Assembly (NCBI GenBank): GCA_963723205.1
Contig: CAVRQC010000047.1
Location: forward strand, 248,001-312,000
Reading direction: 5' to 3'
Source of the DNA: CAVQBP01 sp963723205
GTDB taxonomy: Bacteria > Bacteroidota > Ignavibacteria > Ignavibacteriales > Ignavibacteriaceae
DNA length: 64,000 nucleotides
The notes beneath the pieces were generated by a model. That model was not told where the DNA came from and did no database searches. It saw only the letters and a program-made list of their open reading frames with translations. This document shows, in pieces, positions 46,067 through 54,089 of this stretch (the first letter of the stretch is position 1; each line of letters begins with the position of its first letter). The position numbers were made by a program, and so were the translations under genes.

Positions 46067-46513
46067 ATGAAAGAGAATGATATAAAAGAAAGATTTATTT
46101 TATTAAGGGCGGAAGGATTATCCTTCGATAAAATCTCAAAAAGTATAAAAGTATCAAAACCCACCCTAATAGAATGGCAGAAAGAATTTACGGAAAAGAT
46201 TAAGGTATTACAGGAAGTAAGATTTAATGAAATACTGGAAAAGTATAATATGGTTAAAGAGAAGCGGATAGAACGATTATCCAGGGAACTGGATCTTGCC
46301 TGGAGGACTTATGAAAAAATAGATTATAAAGATTTGAGCAAAAGAGAACTTTTGATGATGATAATCCGGCTGGAAAAGCGTTTAAGGGAAGAAATAGAAC
46401 CAAATAATAAATATGAAAAAGATGATGCGGATAATACGGACTATCAAATTCAAATAAACAGAAGAATAATTGGTGAGAATGGAAAATGTGAAACGGAAGA
46501 TGGAAAATGTTAG
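46067..46513 (+). CDS. helix-turn-helix DNA-binding protein, unknown
   Basis: A 148-residue protein. Residues about 5-40 read ERFILLRAEGLSFDKISKSI KVSKPTL-like helix-turn-helix (FILLRAEGLSFDKISKSIK then VSKPTLIEWQKEF), as in small transposase-helper or terminase-small-type proteins, followed by a long charged helix likely to form a coiled coil (about 45-120). The last residues GENGKCETEDGKC are encoded by a dispersed GGAAGATGG-type repeat (46482-46510), so the original C-terminus was probably replaced. It may be a mobile-element leftover. Function unknown. Confidence 0.55.
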   Translation: MKENDIKERFILLRAEGLSFDKISKSIKVSKPTLIEWQKEFTEKIKVLQEVRFNEILEKYNMVKEKRIERLSRELDLAWRTYEKIDYKDLSKRELLMMIIRLEKRLREEIEPNNKYEKDDADNTDYQIQINRRIIGENGKCETEDGKC

Positions 46514-46583
46514 AGAACGGGGGTAGAAGACAGAAATCAGAGATCAGAAGTCAGAAGTTTATTGAAAAGATCTTTCTACATTA

Positions 46584-47735
46584 TCAGATTGAAGTAAGCA
46601 TCCTTTTATCCCGAGAGCGAAATTTATCTATTTTTTTCCAATCTTTGACTGAAGAAAAGAACTCATCTTCTGTCATTTCAATTTCTTCAAGGAAATGATT
46701 CAGGATTGACGGCTGCATGGGGTTATTCAGTTCTTCAGATTCAAGCTGCAGAGCCTCTTCTCTGCTGATTTCACCCTTTCTGACAAGGTAACTTCGGTGA
46801 AAAGTGTGCAGGGAAAGTTCATCAAATTTTAGTTTATTTACATAATGCTGCATATCATGAAGAAGACAATCCATATGCTCGAATTCATCGGGAGCAGTCC
46901 AACCCATTTCTTCTTTTATTATCTCAATAATTCTTTCATTGGAAATTTCTACATAGTCATATAAATCAATCCTGCTCTTTCCGCCTGTGACGGGTTGTTT
47001 CATAAATATCTGCTTCGGATTTTTCAGGAACTTCTTTGCACTATGAAATAATTTTCGGGTAAATATATACCATACCGGTTCAATAGTACCGGCCATTGAA
47101 CCGGCTTCTTTTCCGAGTGGATTTTGTCCGGTCATTTTATTGAAATAATAATTATCCCCGCTCTGGAATAATTCAGGAATGAATGTGAGGTAGTCGGTTA
47201 ATTTTCCATTACCTGTTACTACTAATGGTGTATCGCCGCGAAACTGCTCAATACATCCCTCAATTCCTGACATACATACAGAACAAAACTGGCTGCTCTC
47301 CTGTAAAGCTAATTTATATAACTTCAGCAAAACTTTTCGATTAACAGTATAAAGAATATGATCGGCATTTGTTTCGGTGACTGCATTTTTTATATTTTTC
47401 TTTGCATGTTCAGATAAAAATCCATTATCAAAAGTAACACACAAACATTTAAGGTTAAAAACTTATGCAAATAAATATAAAGCATATGTACTGTCTTTAC
47501 CGCCACTTAAAGATATGATACAATCATATCGCTGATGTGTTTGCTTAACACGGTTTACTATTTCTTCCAGTTCCTTTTTCTTCTGCGGCTTATTTTTTCC
47601 CCATTCTGCAATTATACTATCATAGTTTTTACAATGTTCGCAAATACCATTCTTATCGAGATTCACACTAGGCAAGCTATCCGGAAGTAAACAACGATTG
47701 CATCTTTTAATATTTTCTATTCCCTTGTTTTGCAT
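46584..47735 (-). pseudogene. PP-loop ATPase, N-acetyl sugar amidotransferase-like, with in-frame stop
   Basis: The gene encodes a zinc-ribbon plus PP-loop protein like WbpG/PseA-type N-acetyl sugar amidotransferases of surface-polysaccharide clusters. The first part (47735-47463) has CNRCLLPDS and ICEHC (zinc ribbon) and the ATP loop SLSGGKDSTYALYLF. A TAA codon at 47465-47463 interrupts it, and the same frame continues VFNLKCLCVTFDNGFLSEHA to the end at 46584, including FCSVCMSGIEG. No frame change is needed: one base change (for example AAA to TAA) explains it. Start ATG 47735. The longest downstream piece with a start is 47444-46584. It is either inactivated or shows a base error. Confidence 0.78.
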
Positions 47736-48637
47736 AAAACTATCTCCAATTTTTCATAATAGAATAATGCCCGGCAACAGTCAGGTTTCCGGGTAAAAAG
47801 ACATAAAAATTTTATTACATTATAATATAAAAAATCTTTTTATCATTTATTACACCTGGGCTCCCGGGGGTAATGACGAGGCATCCAATATAAAATATAC
47901 AGATGCTTATTTATTCAAATATTGATTATTTAGGATATAAATATAGAACTCCTGCCGGAGTTCTGGTCTGTCCCCTGCGGGGGAAATATTTTTCTACAAA
48001 TATTAAACTCCTAAAGGATTTATTGGAAAGCTGCTGATTAGCCATTAGAGATTTGGTAAAAGACATTGGGATATCTTTAATCATTCTATAAATATAGAAC
48101 TCCTGCCGGAGTTCCGGTCTGTCCCTCCGGGGATATATTTTTTTTCTACAAATATTAAACTCCTAAAGGAGTTATTGGAAAGCTGCTGATTAGCTATTAG
48201 AGATTTGGTAAAGATATACTGGTATATTTGTTTATTCAATTAATTGAACTCCTAATGGAGATAATGGGGGAGAGCAAATGGTTTTGATGAAGGCAATGCC
48301 GACTTTTTATGACGAAGATTAAAATTTTGTTCAAAGGAAAATTCAGAAATCTTATCTGACACTTTGTCAAAAATTCTCAGGAAACATTATGTAAATTAAG
48401 CTTTATTTAAGCCGGATTTTCCCCGGAGGTACCTTGGGGATGAAACGGAGGTGAGAAAAGGTTATTTGATGGTTTTAAAATGGAAAAATGAGAAATGACA
48501 AAACGGCTTATTTCCTATTGCATATAATTAGAGAATTTTAAAGCTATAAATAACAATTCCGACTTTTTATGTCTTGGGGATTGATTTTCAAAATAAAAAA
48601 TATAATTTTTTCACATATTGATAAAAATGTTAAAATA
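47736..48637. repeat. repeat-rich spacer with two tandem 126-bp units of REP-like palindromes
   Basis: Two near-identical units, about 47936-48061 and 48087-48213, each contain GAACTCCTGCCGGAGTT, a GTCC..GGGG palindrome, tctacaaatattaaactcct with AAAGGA, and ggaaagctgctgattag. A partial third palindrome (gaactcctaatggag) follows at about 48246. The motif ccgactttttatg occurs at about 48299 and 48559. No gene was recognised. The palindromes resemble those in the recA-recX spacer. Confidence 0.75.
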
Positions 48638-49861
48638 TTATTTCATCAATATCATTTTCTTAGTATCTGCAAATTTATTATTTACATTGATCCTGTATAT
48701 GTAAATACCGCTGGCAAGGTTTGCTGCATTGAAATTTACTTCATGCTGACCAGCAGAAATATCACCATTTATAAGTGTTGAAACTTTCTCACCGAGAATA
48801 TTATAGACTTCCAGGCTGACTTTTCCTGCTTCACCAAGGGTAAAATTAATTTTTGTGCTGGGGTTGAAAGGATTGGGGTAATTCTGGCTAAGAGAATATT
48901 CTGCGGGCACTTTTTGCTTTTCTACAACACCGGTTGCACTATAGTTGCTGGTTAAACCATAAATTTGCGCTTCCCACAAAGTCGCATATTCATTCTGATT
49001 ATTACCAGTAATTAATAATTTTACATATCTTGCATACTGATTGTTGAAATTATTTACAGTCCATTCAGTTGTATCCGAAGAAGCGTCGGAGATTAATTCT
49101 TTCCAATTTATAGTATCATTGGATGTGTAGATAGAATATTGAAAAATTCTTCCTTTATTCCAATTGTTAAATTCAAATCTTGTACTGGAAATTTCCTGTT
49201 CACTTCCAAGATCAAAAATTAAATATGAAGGCGTTGTAGAAGTCCAGGCTTCATTCCACTCACTGTTTAACAATCCTTTCCCATCTGTCAAATATTCTGT
49301 TGAACCTTGAGTAGTTGAAGAAGCTGTAATTTTCAGTACTATAAGTTGATTATTTCCAAAAGTAAAATGTTCTTTATTGTTGGTAATGTCATCAAAATTG
49401 TTACCGGTTAAAATAGTACTTATCTTTCCATCAAAGCACCAACTGATTTCTGGAGTTGTTATAGCAGAATCAATATGCGTTTTAAGAATAAAGTCTCCTA
49501 CTTTTAATTCCTTAGTAGTGATTGTCTCAGTTCCGGGAAGGGAAGCAAAGGTCATTTTTGCTTCACCGTCTGTATCAATAACACCTACTCCAATTGAAGG
49601 TGTTAAGTTATTTAATTCTGAAGAACCTTCCACATAGGAGAATTTATAAATTGGTGAATTATTATTCAAACATAGTATACATTGATAAGAGGTCATTTGA
49701 AAACTAGTATCGGTACTTTTCAGATAAACTTCAAATGATATCGTTGAATCATTTAATATCTTTGTACCTGTGACCTGCATTGAATAGTTAGTGGAGGAGA
49801 AAACGGTCTGAAAATTGAAGAATAAAAGAGCAAAAAATACACAAAATCTTGTCATATTCAT
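48638..49861 (-). CDS. secreted discoidin-domain protein with T9SS sorting domain
   Basis: A 407-residue secreted protein. Signal peptide about 1-22; residues about 25-170 form a beta-rich cohesin-like region; residues about 175-305 resemble an F5/8 type C (discoidin) carbohydrate-binding domain (WNEAWTSTTPSYLIFDLGSE, EFNNWNKGR, YARYVKLLITG); the last 85 residues are a type A sorting domain (YSLSQNYPNPFNPSTKINFT, GIYIYRI, KKMILMK). It would be exported by T9SS and bound at the surface or released. It probably contacts glycans, in keeping with the polysaccharide-related genes around it. Confidence 0.85.
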   Translation of the reverse strand: MNMTRFCVFFALLFFNFQTVFSSTNYSMQVTGTKILNDSTISFEVYLKSTDTSFQMTSYQCILCLNNNSPIYKFSYVEGSSELNNLTPSIGVGVIDTDGEAKMTFASLPGTETITTKELKVGDFILKTHIDSAITTPEISWCFDGKISTILTGNNFDDITNNKEHFTFGNNQLIVLKITASSTTQGSTEYLTDGKGLLNSEWNEAWTSTTPSYLIFDLGSEQEISSTRFEFNNWNKGRIFQYSIYTSNDTINWKELISDASSDTTEWTVNNFNNQYARYVKLLITGNNQNEYATLWEAQIYGLTSNYSATGVVEKQKVPAEYSLSQNYPNPFNPSTKINFTLGEAGKVSLEVYNILGEKVSTLINGDISAGQHEVNFNAANLASGIYIYRINVNNKFADTKKMILMK

Positions 49862-50222
49862 TTTTATTTATACCTTGATTTATAACACTCATTTTTAAGT
49901 ATATCAATATTAATACCATAAGCTATCCGCTAAAAATTCAAAAAAAAGAAAGAATAACAGCGAGTTGTGGATAGATTACCGGGAATAATTACTTCTTTTT
50001 GACTTGCTGATGAAGCAAGATTTATAGATTGATTAGATTGGAAAAAAAATTAAAAATGATTTGAATTCTTTATATTATTAAAAAGAGTATAAAGAATAAA
50101 CACAGTGACATAAGATATGTTTTTAGTTACAAAACAGAAATAGCCTAAAAGAATGATTAAAATCTGAGTTATGAGTGACATTCCCTCTGATAAAGATTAT
50201 AAAAGGACTACATTAATAAATT
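49862..50222. other. spacer, nothing recognised
   Basis: AT-rich spacer between two minus-strand genes. I see no gene, clear terminator or promoter. Confidence 0.5.
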
Positions 50223-51422
50223 CTATTTGACAGAAATTTTCCATTTTAGCATTCCCCGTTTATTAACGAAAATAGGATGACCATCAAAATAGGAAAAAAA
50301 TACGCCATTTTTAGTAGATGCAATACTGGACCTGGAAAAAGTAAATCCGGTTTGAACCCCATCACTGCTGGGGATACTTGCAAGTTGCTGTGCAGTTTTT
50401 TTATCGGAGGAAATTTCTATAGTCAGATTCCGCAATTTGCCGTTCGAAAGAGTTTTTTGTTCAGAGATAAATATTAAACCAGATGGAGTTGAAATTAATG
50501 ATCTGATCAAATTCCCCATATTTGAAAGTACTTCAACTTTTATAGGTTCTGATCTTTCTGCTCGTACAAATTTTGCTTTACCATCCATACGATCATCTGT
50601 ACCCCAGTAGATATATGATGAATCGAAATATAAAGCCGTAAAACGGTGAACACTTTGTGAATTTGTACCAACAGGATCGGCATCGGTCACCTCTTTCCAA
50701 TTTGAACCATTATCCCTGCTTAACCAGACCCTGGATTCATCTGCATTATCACCTGAAGATAAATACCAGTTACCGGGATAATAACGATCGTTTTGAATAG
50801 TATGAAAATGTCTTATCTGAGTATTAGGAGATAATCTTGATTTTTGAAAAAAAACTTTTTCCCACGTATAACCGGAGTCTTTGGACCTCCAGACAAATAC
50901 CGTATCTGCTTTTGAAGCATATTCGGCATACATTATAATATTGTTATTCTCTGCAATGCTCCAGCTCCCATGCCAGGGATATTTACCTGTTTTTATTATT
51001 TCCAGAACTTTCCAGTCTTTATCAAATAACCATATCCTGGAACTGATTTCTTCCCACAAAAGGTGATTACCACAACTTGTTGTAAAACATCTTAGCCATC
51101 GTTGCTTTCTCCCTGTATAAACTCTTTGAAAATGTATGCCCAGATCTTTTGATACGAAAATATTTCCACTATTGTATTCAGCTGCTATAACCGTATTGAG
51201 AGAAGCGTGCTTTGCAGGTGAATATAAATGTTCAAGAAAAGTTAAAGATTCAATTAAGCTTGCCGATAAAGTATATCTTGATGTGCTGTCTGTAAGTACA
51301 ATTTCAGGGCTTTTATTTACAACTAAATTTATCTTTGGAAAGATATTTAATTGGATAAAATATTTTGTAATCAAAATACAAAATAATGTTAACGGCAAAT
51401 ATATGTATAAAATTTTTTTCAT
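50223..51422 (-). CDS. BNR/sialidase-like repeat protein
   Basis: A 399-residue exported or membrane-anchored protein with an N-terminal hydrophobic segment (about 5-25). BNR-type Asp-box motifs are visible: VWRSKDSGYTWEKV (about 180) and VWLSRDNGSNWKEV (about 230), with weaker copies elsewhere. Such propellers occur in sialidases and in many non-catalytic surface proteins; the Arg triad and catalytic residues of true sialidases were not identified. It precedes further glycan-related genes on the same strand. Confidence 0.7.
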   Translation of the reverse strand: MKKILYIYLPLTLFCILITKYFIQLNIFPKINLVVNKSPEIVLTDSTSRYTLSASLIESLTFLEHLYSPAKHASLNTVIAAEYNSGNIFVSKDLGIHFQRVYTGRKQRWLRCFTTSCGNHLLWEEISSRIWLFDKDWKVLEIIKTGKYPWHGSWSIAENNNIIMYAEYASKADTVFVWRSKDSGYTWEKVFFQKSRLSPNTQIRHFHTIQNDRYYPGNWYLSSGDNADESRVWLSRDNGSNWKEVTDADPVGTNSQSVHRFTALYFDSSYIYWGTDDRMDGKAKFVRAERSEPIKVEVLSNMGNLIRSLISTPSGLIFISEQKTLSNGKLRNLTIEISSDKKTAQQLASIPSSDGVQTGFTFSRSSIASTKNGVFFSYFDGHPIFVNKRGMLKWKISVK

Positions 51423-51480
51423 TTCTTTTCAATTATAATAATATGTCTTAAGCCCTTTATTGATAAAGAGAATTTCACCT

Positions 51481-51681
51481 TTAATAAGTAACACATTTGA
51501 AAGCATTGCCGGTAAATCCCCTTTTTATATTCGTTTGTAAATTGTCTTTATCACAAAAATACTCAAAATATAATTGTTTCTGATTGTTTGCACTAAATGT
51601 ATGAATTGTTTTAACGATTTCCTGTTTTTTACCTGATTCAAAAAACTTGTTAATTCTCGTTACTAAAGTATTACCGAACCT
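51481..51681 (-). pseudogene. orphan reading frame after the heparinase-like gene
   Basis: On the minus strand, a frame open from 51681 to the TAA at 51483-51481 gives RFGNTLVTRINKFFESGKKQ, then EIVKTIHTFSANNQKQLYFE and YFCDKDNLQTNIKRGFTGNA. It has no start codon and overlaps the last codons of the heparinase-like gene in another frame. The composition looks coding. It is best read as the 3' fragment of a lost gene; I do not recognise the family. Confidence 0.5.
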
Positions 51682-53908
51682 CTATACTTTTCATATCCAG
51701 AACAATTTTTTTATTAATCGTCCTAATAGAAATGCTCTCATTGTCAGGGTTATAAGTAAGAACCGGCCAATCAGATTGTTTTATATCCTTATTAGTAAGA
51801 TTTCTATTCAGTTCAATTGCTGTAATAAAGCTGGCTTTATATCCTTGCTTTTCAAAATCAACAACAGGTGCCGGTACCATATTATCATATGTCAGCGTAT
51901 TCCATCCCTGTATTGGTTTTTTATTCCCCTTGTAAATTTTCGTAGTTGTCCGATCGTTAAGTAATTGGAGGATACGCATCACTGTTTTCCCGGTACTGGG
52001 TATTAAGAAGCTTACTTCTTTCCCGGGCTGATCAACTTTCATTTCTATATCATTTGAAGCATGAAAAAATTGTTCAAACTTATGATATGTTGCTCTTTTG
52101 ACTGTAGAATCAGGAATAACCGAATCCTTGATAATTATTATTTCAGGTTTAATATAAATCAGCTGCCTTTGTGTTATAAATCCTGAATAGTTTTTATGAG
52201 AAGCTTGAATAAAAGTATGAATTGAATCTGTTTGAAATTTTTCTAACGTTGTATTCCAATTTTCAGGAGTGGAAAACGCATAAATATGATTTGACAGATT
52301 AAATTTGTCAAAATTTTTTCCATCCACAGTTATTGAATTATGTGTACTTTGACTAAGAACGTAAGATCTGAATTCATCCTTTTTATAACTGTAAGCACCC
52401 GGATCGATTAACAGCGGATGGCCTCCATAAGAAAGAACAAAACTCAAATCATCGAAATGTTTATGAGCATGCATTTTATGGGCAGCCGATGTAAAAAATA
52501 AATAAAATGATTTGCTAAACGGAAGCTTCCCACCATCAAAATTTCTGATTATTGCATAACCTTCTTCAGGAAATGCTATTGCTGTATCGGATAGATATCC
52601 TGAAGAACCATTGGTTAATATATATTTTAGACCTTCATCCATATTCAGGCAGGGTTTAAGATAATCTCTGTACTTATCAATAAATTCAACATTAGTATCT
52701 CCCACAGGAACGATTTGACCGTTCGGCTGAACAATAAATTTTATATAATGAATCATTTTAATTATAATTTTATCCAGATTAAGTTTTAAATCGTCCTTTA
52801 AATGCCATTTAGACAATAAGCTGTTGATCCTTTGTATTTGCATTAAACCGTAAAAATGATATGCAGGCGAGTGTTCCATATGAATTCCGTTAGGAGATAC
52901 AGCAAACCAGATCTGGTCTTTTAAACGATTTAATGCAAGCCTTCGCCAGTCAGTAGCTTTATTTATTTCGGGAAAAATCAAAGTCATAGACAATAATGAA
53001 ATATCCTGATCTATTCCATGATTATGATGATAAGTATAAAACTTAGGATCTGATAATCTTTCTGCATGTGCTATCATAGAGCTTAATATTATTTTCATCT
53101 TTTCCGGGGTGAAGAGTGGTGTTTTGACCCAGGTTTCCCAAAAGTAGAGCCAGTAAGATAAACGAAGAGCAGTTGTTTGATCACCCCAGGAAAAAGATTC
53201 TGAGGGGGGGCTAATAAGATATTTCGAATTCCCGGATATCCAATTTAAAATCAATTGTTCAGCTTTTTTAAGATAAATAATGTCACCAAACTGTTTATAT
53301 GCTTCGGTCAGTTTAGCTATATATTTCATTTTATGAAGTTCGAAATTCCAGCTTCGGTTATGGTAAGGGTCTTCATTCCAGTTAAGATCTTTGTTCAATT
53401 TCACAGCAGGATAGTTAAGAAAACTGTAATAGGAATTCACAACTGAATCTGCTTCATCTTTTAATAATTTTTGAGAGGTTATTTTGTTGCTAGTAATTGT
53501 ATCTGATAAATCAAGAATATCTTTGACGGGATGTTTGCGAAAATAATTATATAAAAGTTTTATATTTAACTTCTGTACATTCTTTTCATTATTAAAATTT
53601 GCTGATATTTTCTGCAAATTAAAATAGGGAAGCGGATCGGGAGTATTCTTTTTTGCATTGGATAAGTAAATTGATGCGCCGGTTAAAAAAACAATGATTA
53701 TATAAATAAAAGGTATTAGTTTATAAAATAACTTATTCCTTCTTTCATTTAATAAGTAATGTTTAGAGAACAAAATAATTAAAATTATTAAAAGTCCTGA
53801 TCCTGATATTAGGATAAAATGATGTGTTTTGTAGTAACTAAGGATCGGAGTGATAATAAATATTAAGCTTAATCCAATAAGGATGAGAAAATATATCATT
53901 TTCTTCAT
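51671..53908 (-). CDS. heparinase II/III-like protein with N-terminal membrane helices
   Basis: A 745-residue protein. Three membrane helices (about 4-24, 30-49, 64-83) lead to a helical (alpha/alpha) toroid region (about 200-410) with HHNHGIDQDIS and MEHSPAYHFYGL, and a beta-sandwich (about 430-700) with HAHKHFDDLSFVLSYGGHPL and LIDPGAYSY, matching heparinase II/III family lyases. The conserved His, Tyr and Asn/His residues are kept, so uronic-acid polysaccharide cleavage is plausible. Similar genes often sit in exopolysaccharide synthesis clusters, where they trim the product. The membrane anchor suggests an inner-membrane, periplasm-facing enzyme. Confidence 0.85.
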   Translation of the reverse strand: MKKMIYFLILIGLSLIFIITPILSYYKTHHFILISGSGLLIILIILFSKHYLLNERRNKLFYKLIPFIYIIIVFLTGASIYLSNAKKNTPDPLPYFNLQKISANFNNEKNVQKLNIKLLYNYFRKHPVKDILDLSDTITSNKITSQKLLKDEADSVVNSYYSFLNYPAVKLNKDLNWNEDPYHNRSWNFELHKMKYIAKLTEAYKQFGDIIYLKKAEQLILNWISGNSKYLISPPSESFSWGDQTTALRLSYWLYFWETWVKTPLFTPEKMKIILSSMIAHAERLSDPKFYTYHHNHGIDQDISLLSMTLIFPEINKATDWRRLALNRLKDQIWFAVSPNGIHMEHSPAYHFYGLMQIQRINSLLSKWHLKDDLKLNLDKIIIKMIHYIKFIVQPNGQIVPVGDTNVEFIDKYRDYLKPCLNMDEGLKYILTNGSSGYLSDTAIAFPEEGYAIIRNFDGGKLPFSKSFYLFFTSAAHKMHAHKHFDDLSFVLSYGGHPLLIDPGAYSYKKDEFRSYVLSQSTHNSITVDGKNFDKFNLSNHIYAFSTPENWNTTLEKFQTDSIHTFIQASHKNYSGFITQRQLIYIKPEIIIIKDSVIPDSTVKRATYHKFEQFFHASNDIEMKVDQPGKEVSFLIPSTGKTVMRILQLLNDRTTTKIYKGNKKPIQGWNTLTYDNMVPAPVVDFEKQGYKASFITAIELNRNLTNKDIKQSDWPVLTYNPDNESISIRTINKKIVLDMKSIEVR

Positions 53909-54034
53909 AAAACTACCCCTTTATTCTAATACGTTAATTACAATTATAAATAAAAGTTATTTAATTTTGAAATTAACGGTGAATAGTCACAAACCTTAAT
54001 CTTTGTCAGCTCTTATATTAATTTCCTAATAAAA

Positions 54035-54059
54035 AAATCCGGCAAAAAAAACCGGATTT
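54035..54059 (-). terminator. rho-independent terminator of the beta-helix gene
   Basis: Stem aaatccgg (54035-54042) / ccggattt (54052-54059) around an A-rich loop. On the minus strand it is followed by a T run, about 30 bases after the stop at 54090. Confidence 0.8.
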
Positions 54060-54089
54060 CTAAATATTATCTAAAATGATTCGAGTTAT

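Noticed and set aside
46067..46513. Insertion sequence with transposase
   Set aside because: The HTH protein has no catalytic transposase domain nearby, and no terminal inverted repeats or target duplications were seen around it.
47936..48260. CRISPR-like array
   Set aside because: The units are only two and a part, about 126 bp long and made of different palindromes, not 25-40 bp repeats with unique spacers; no cas genes are present.
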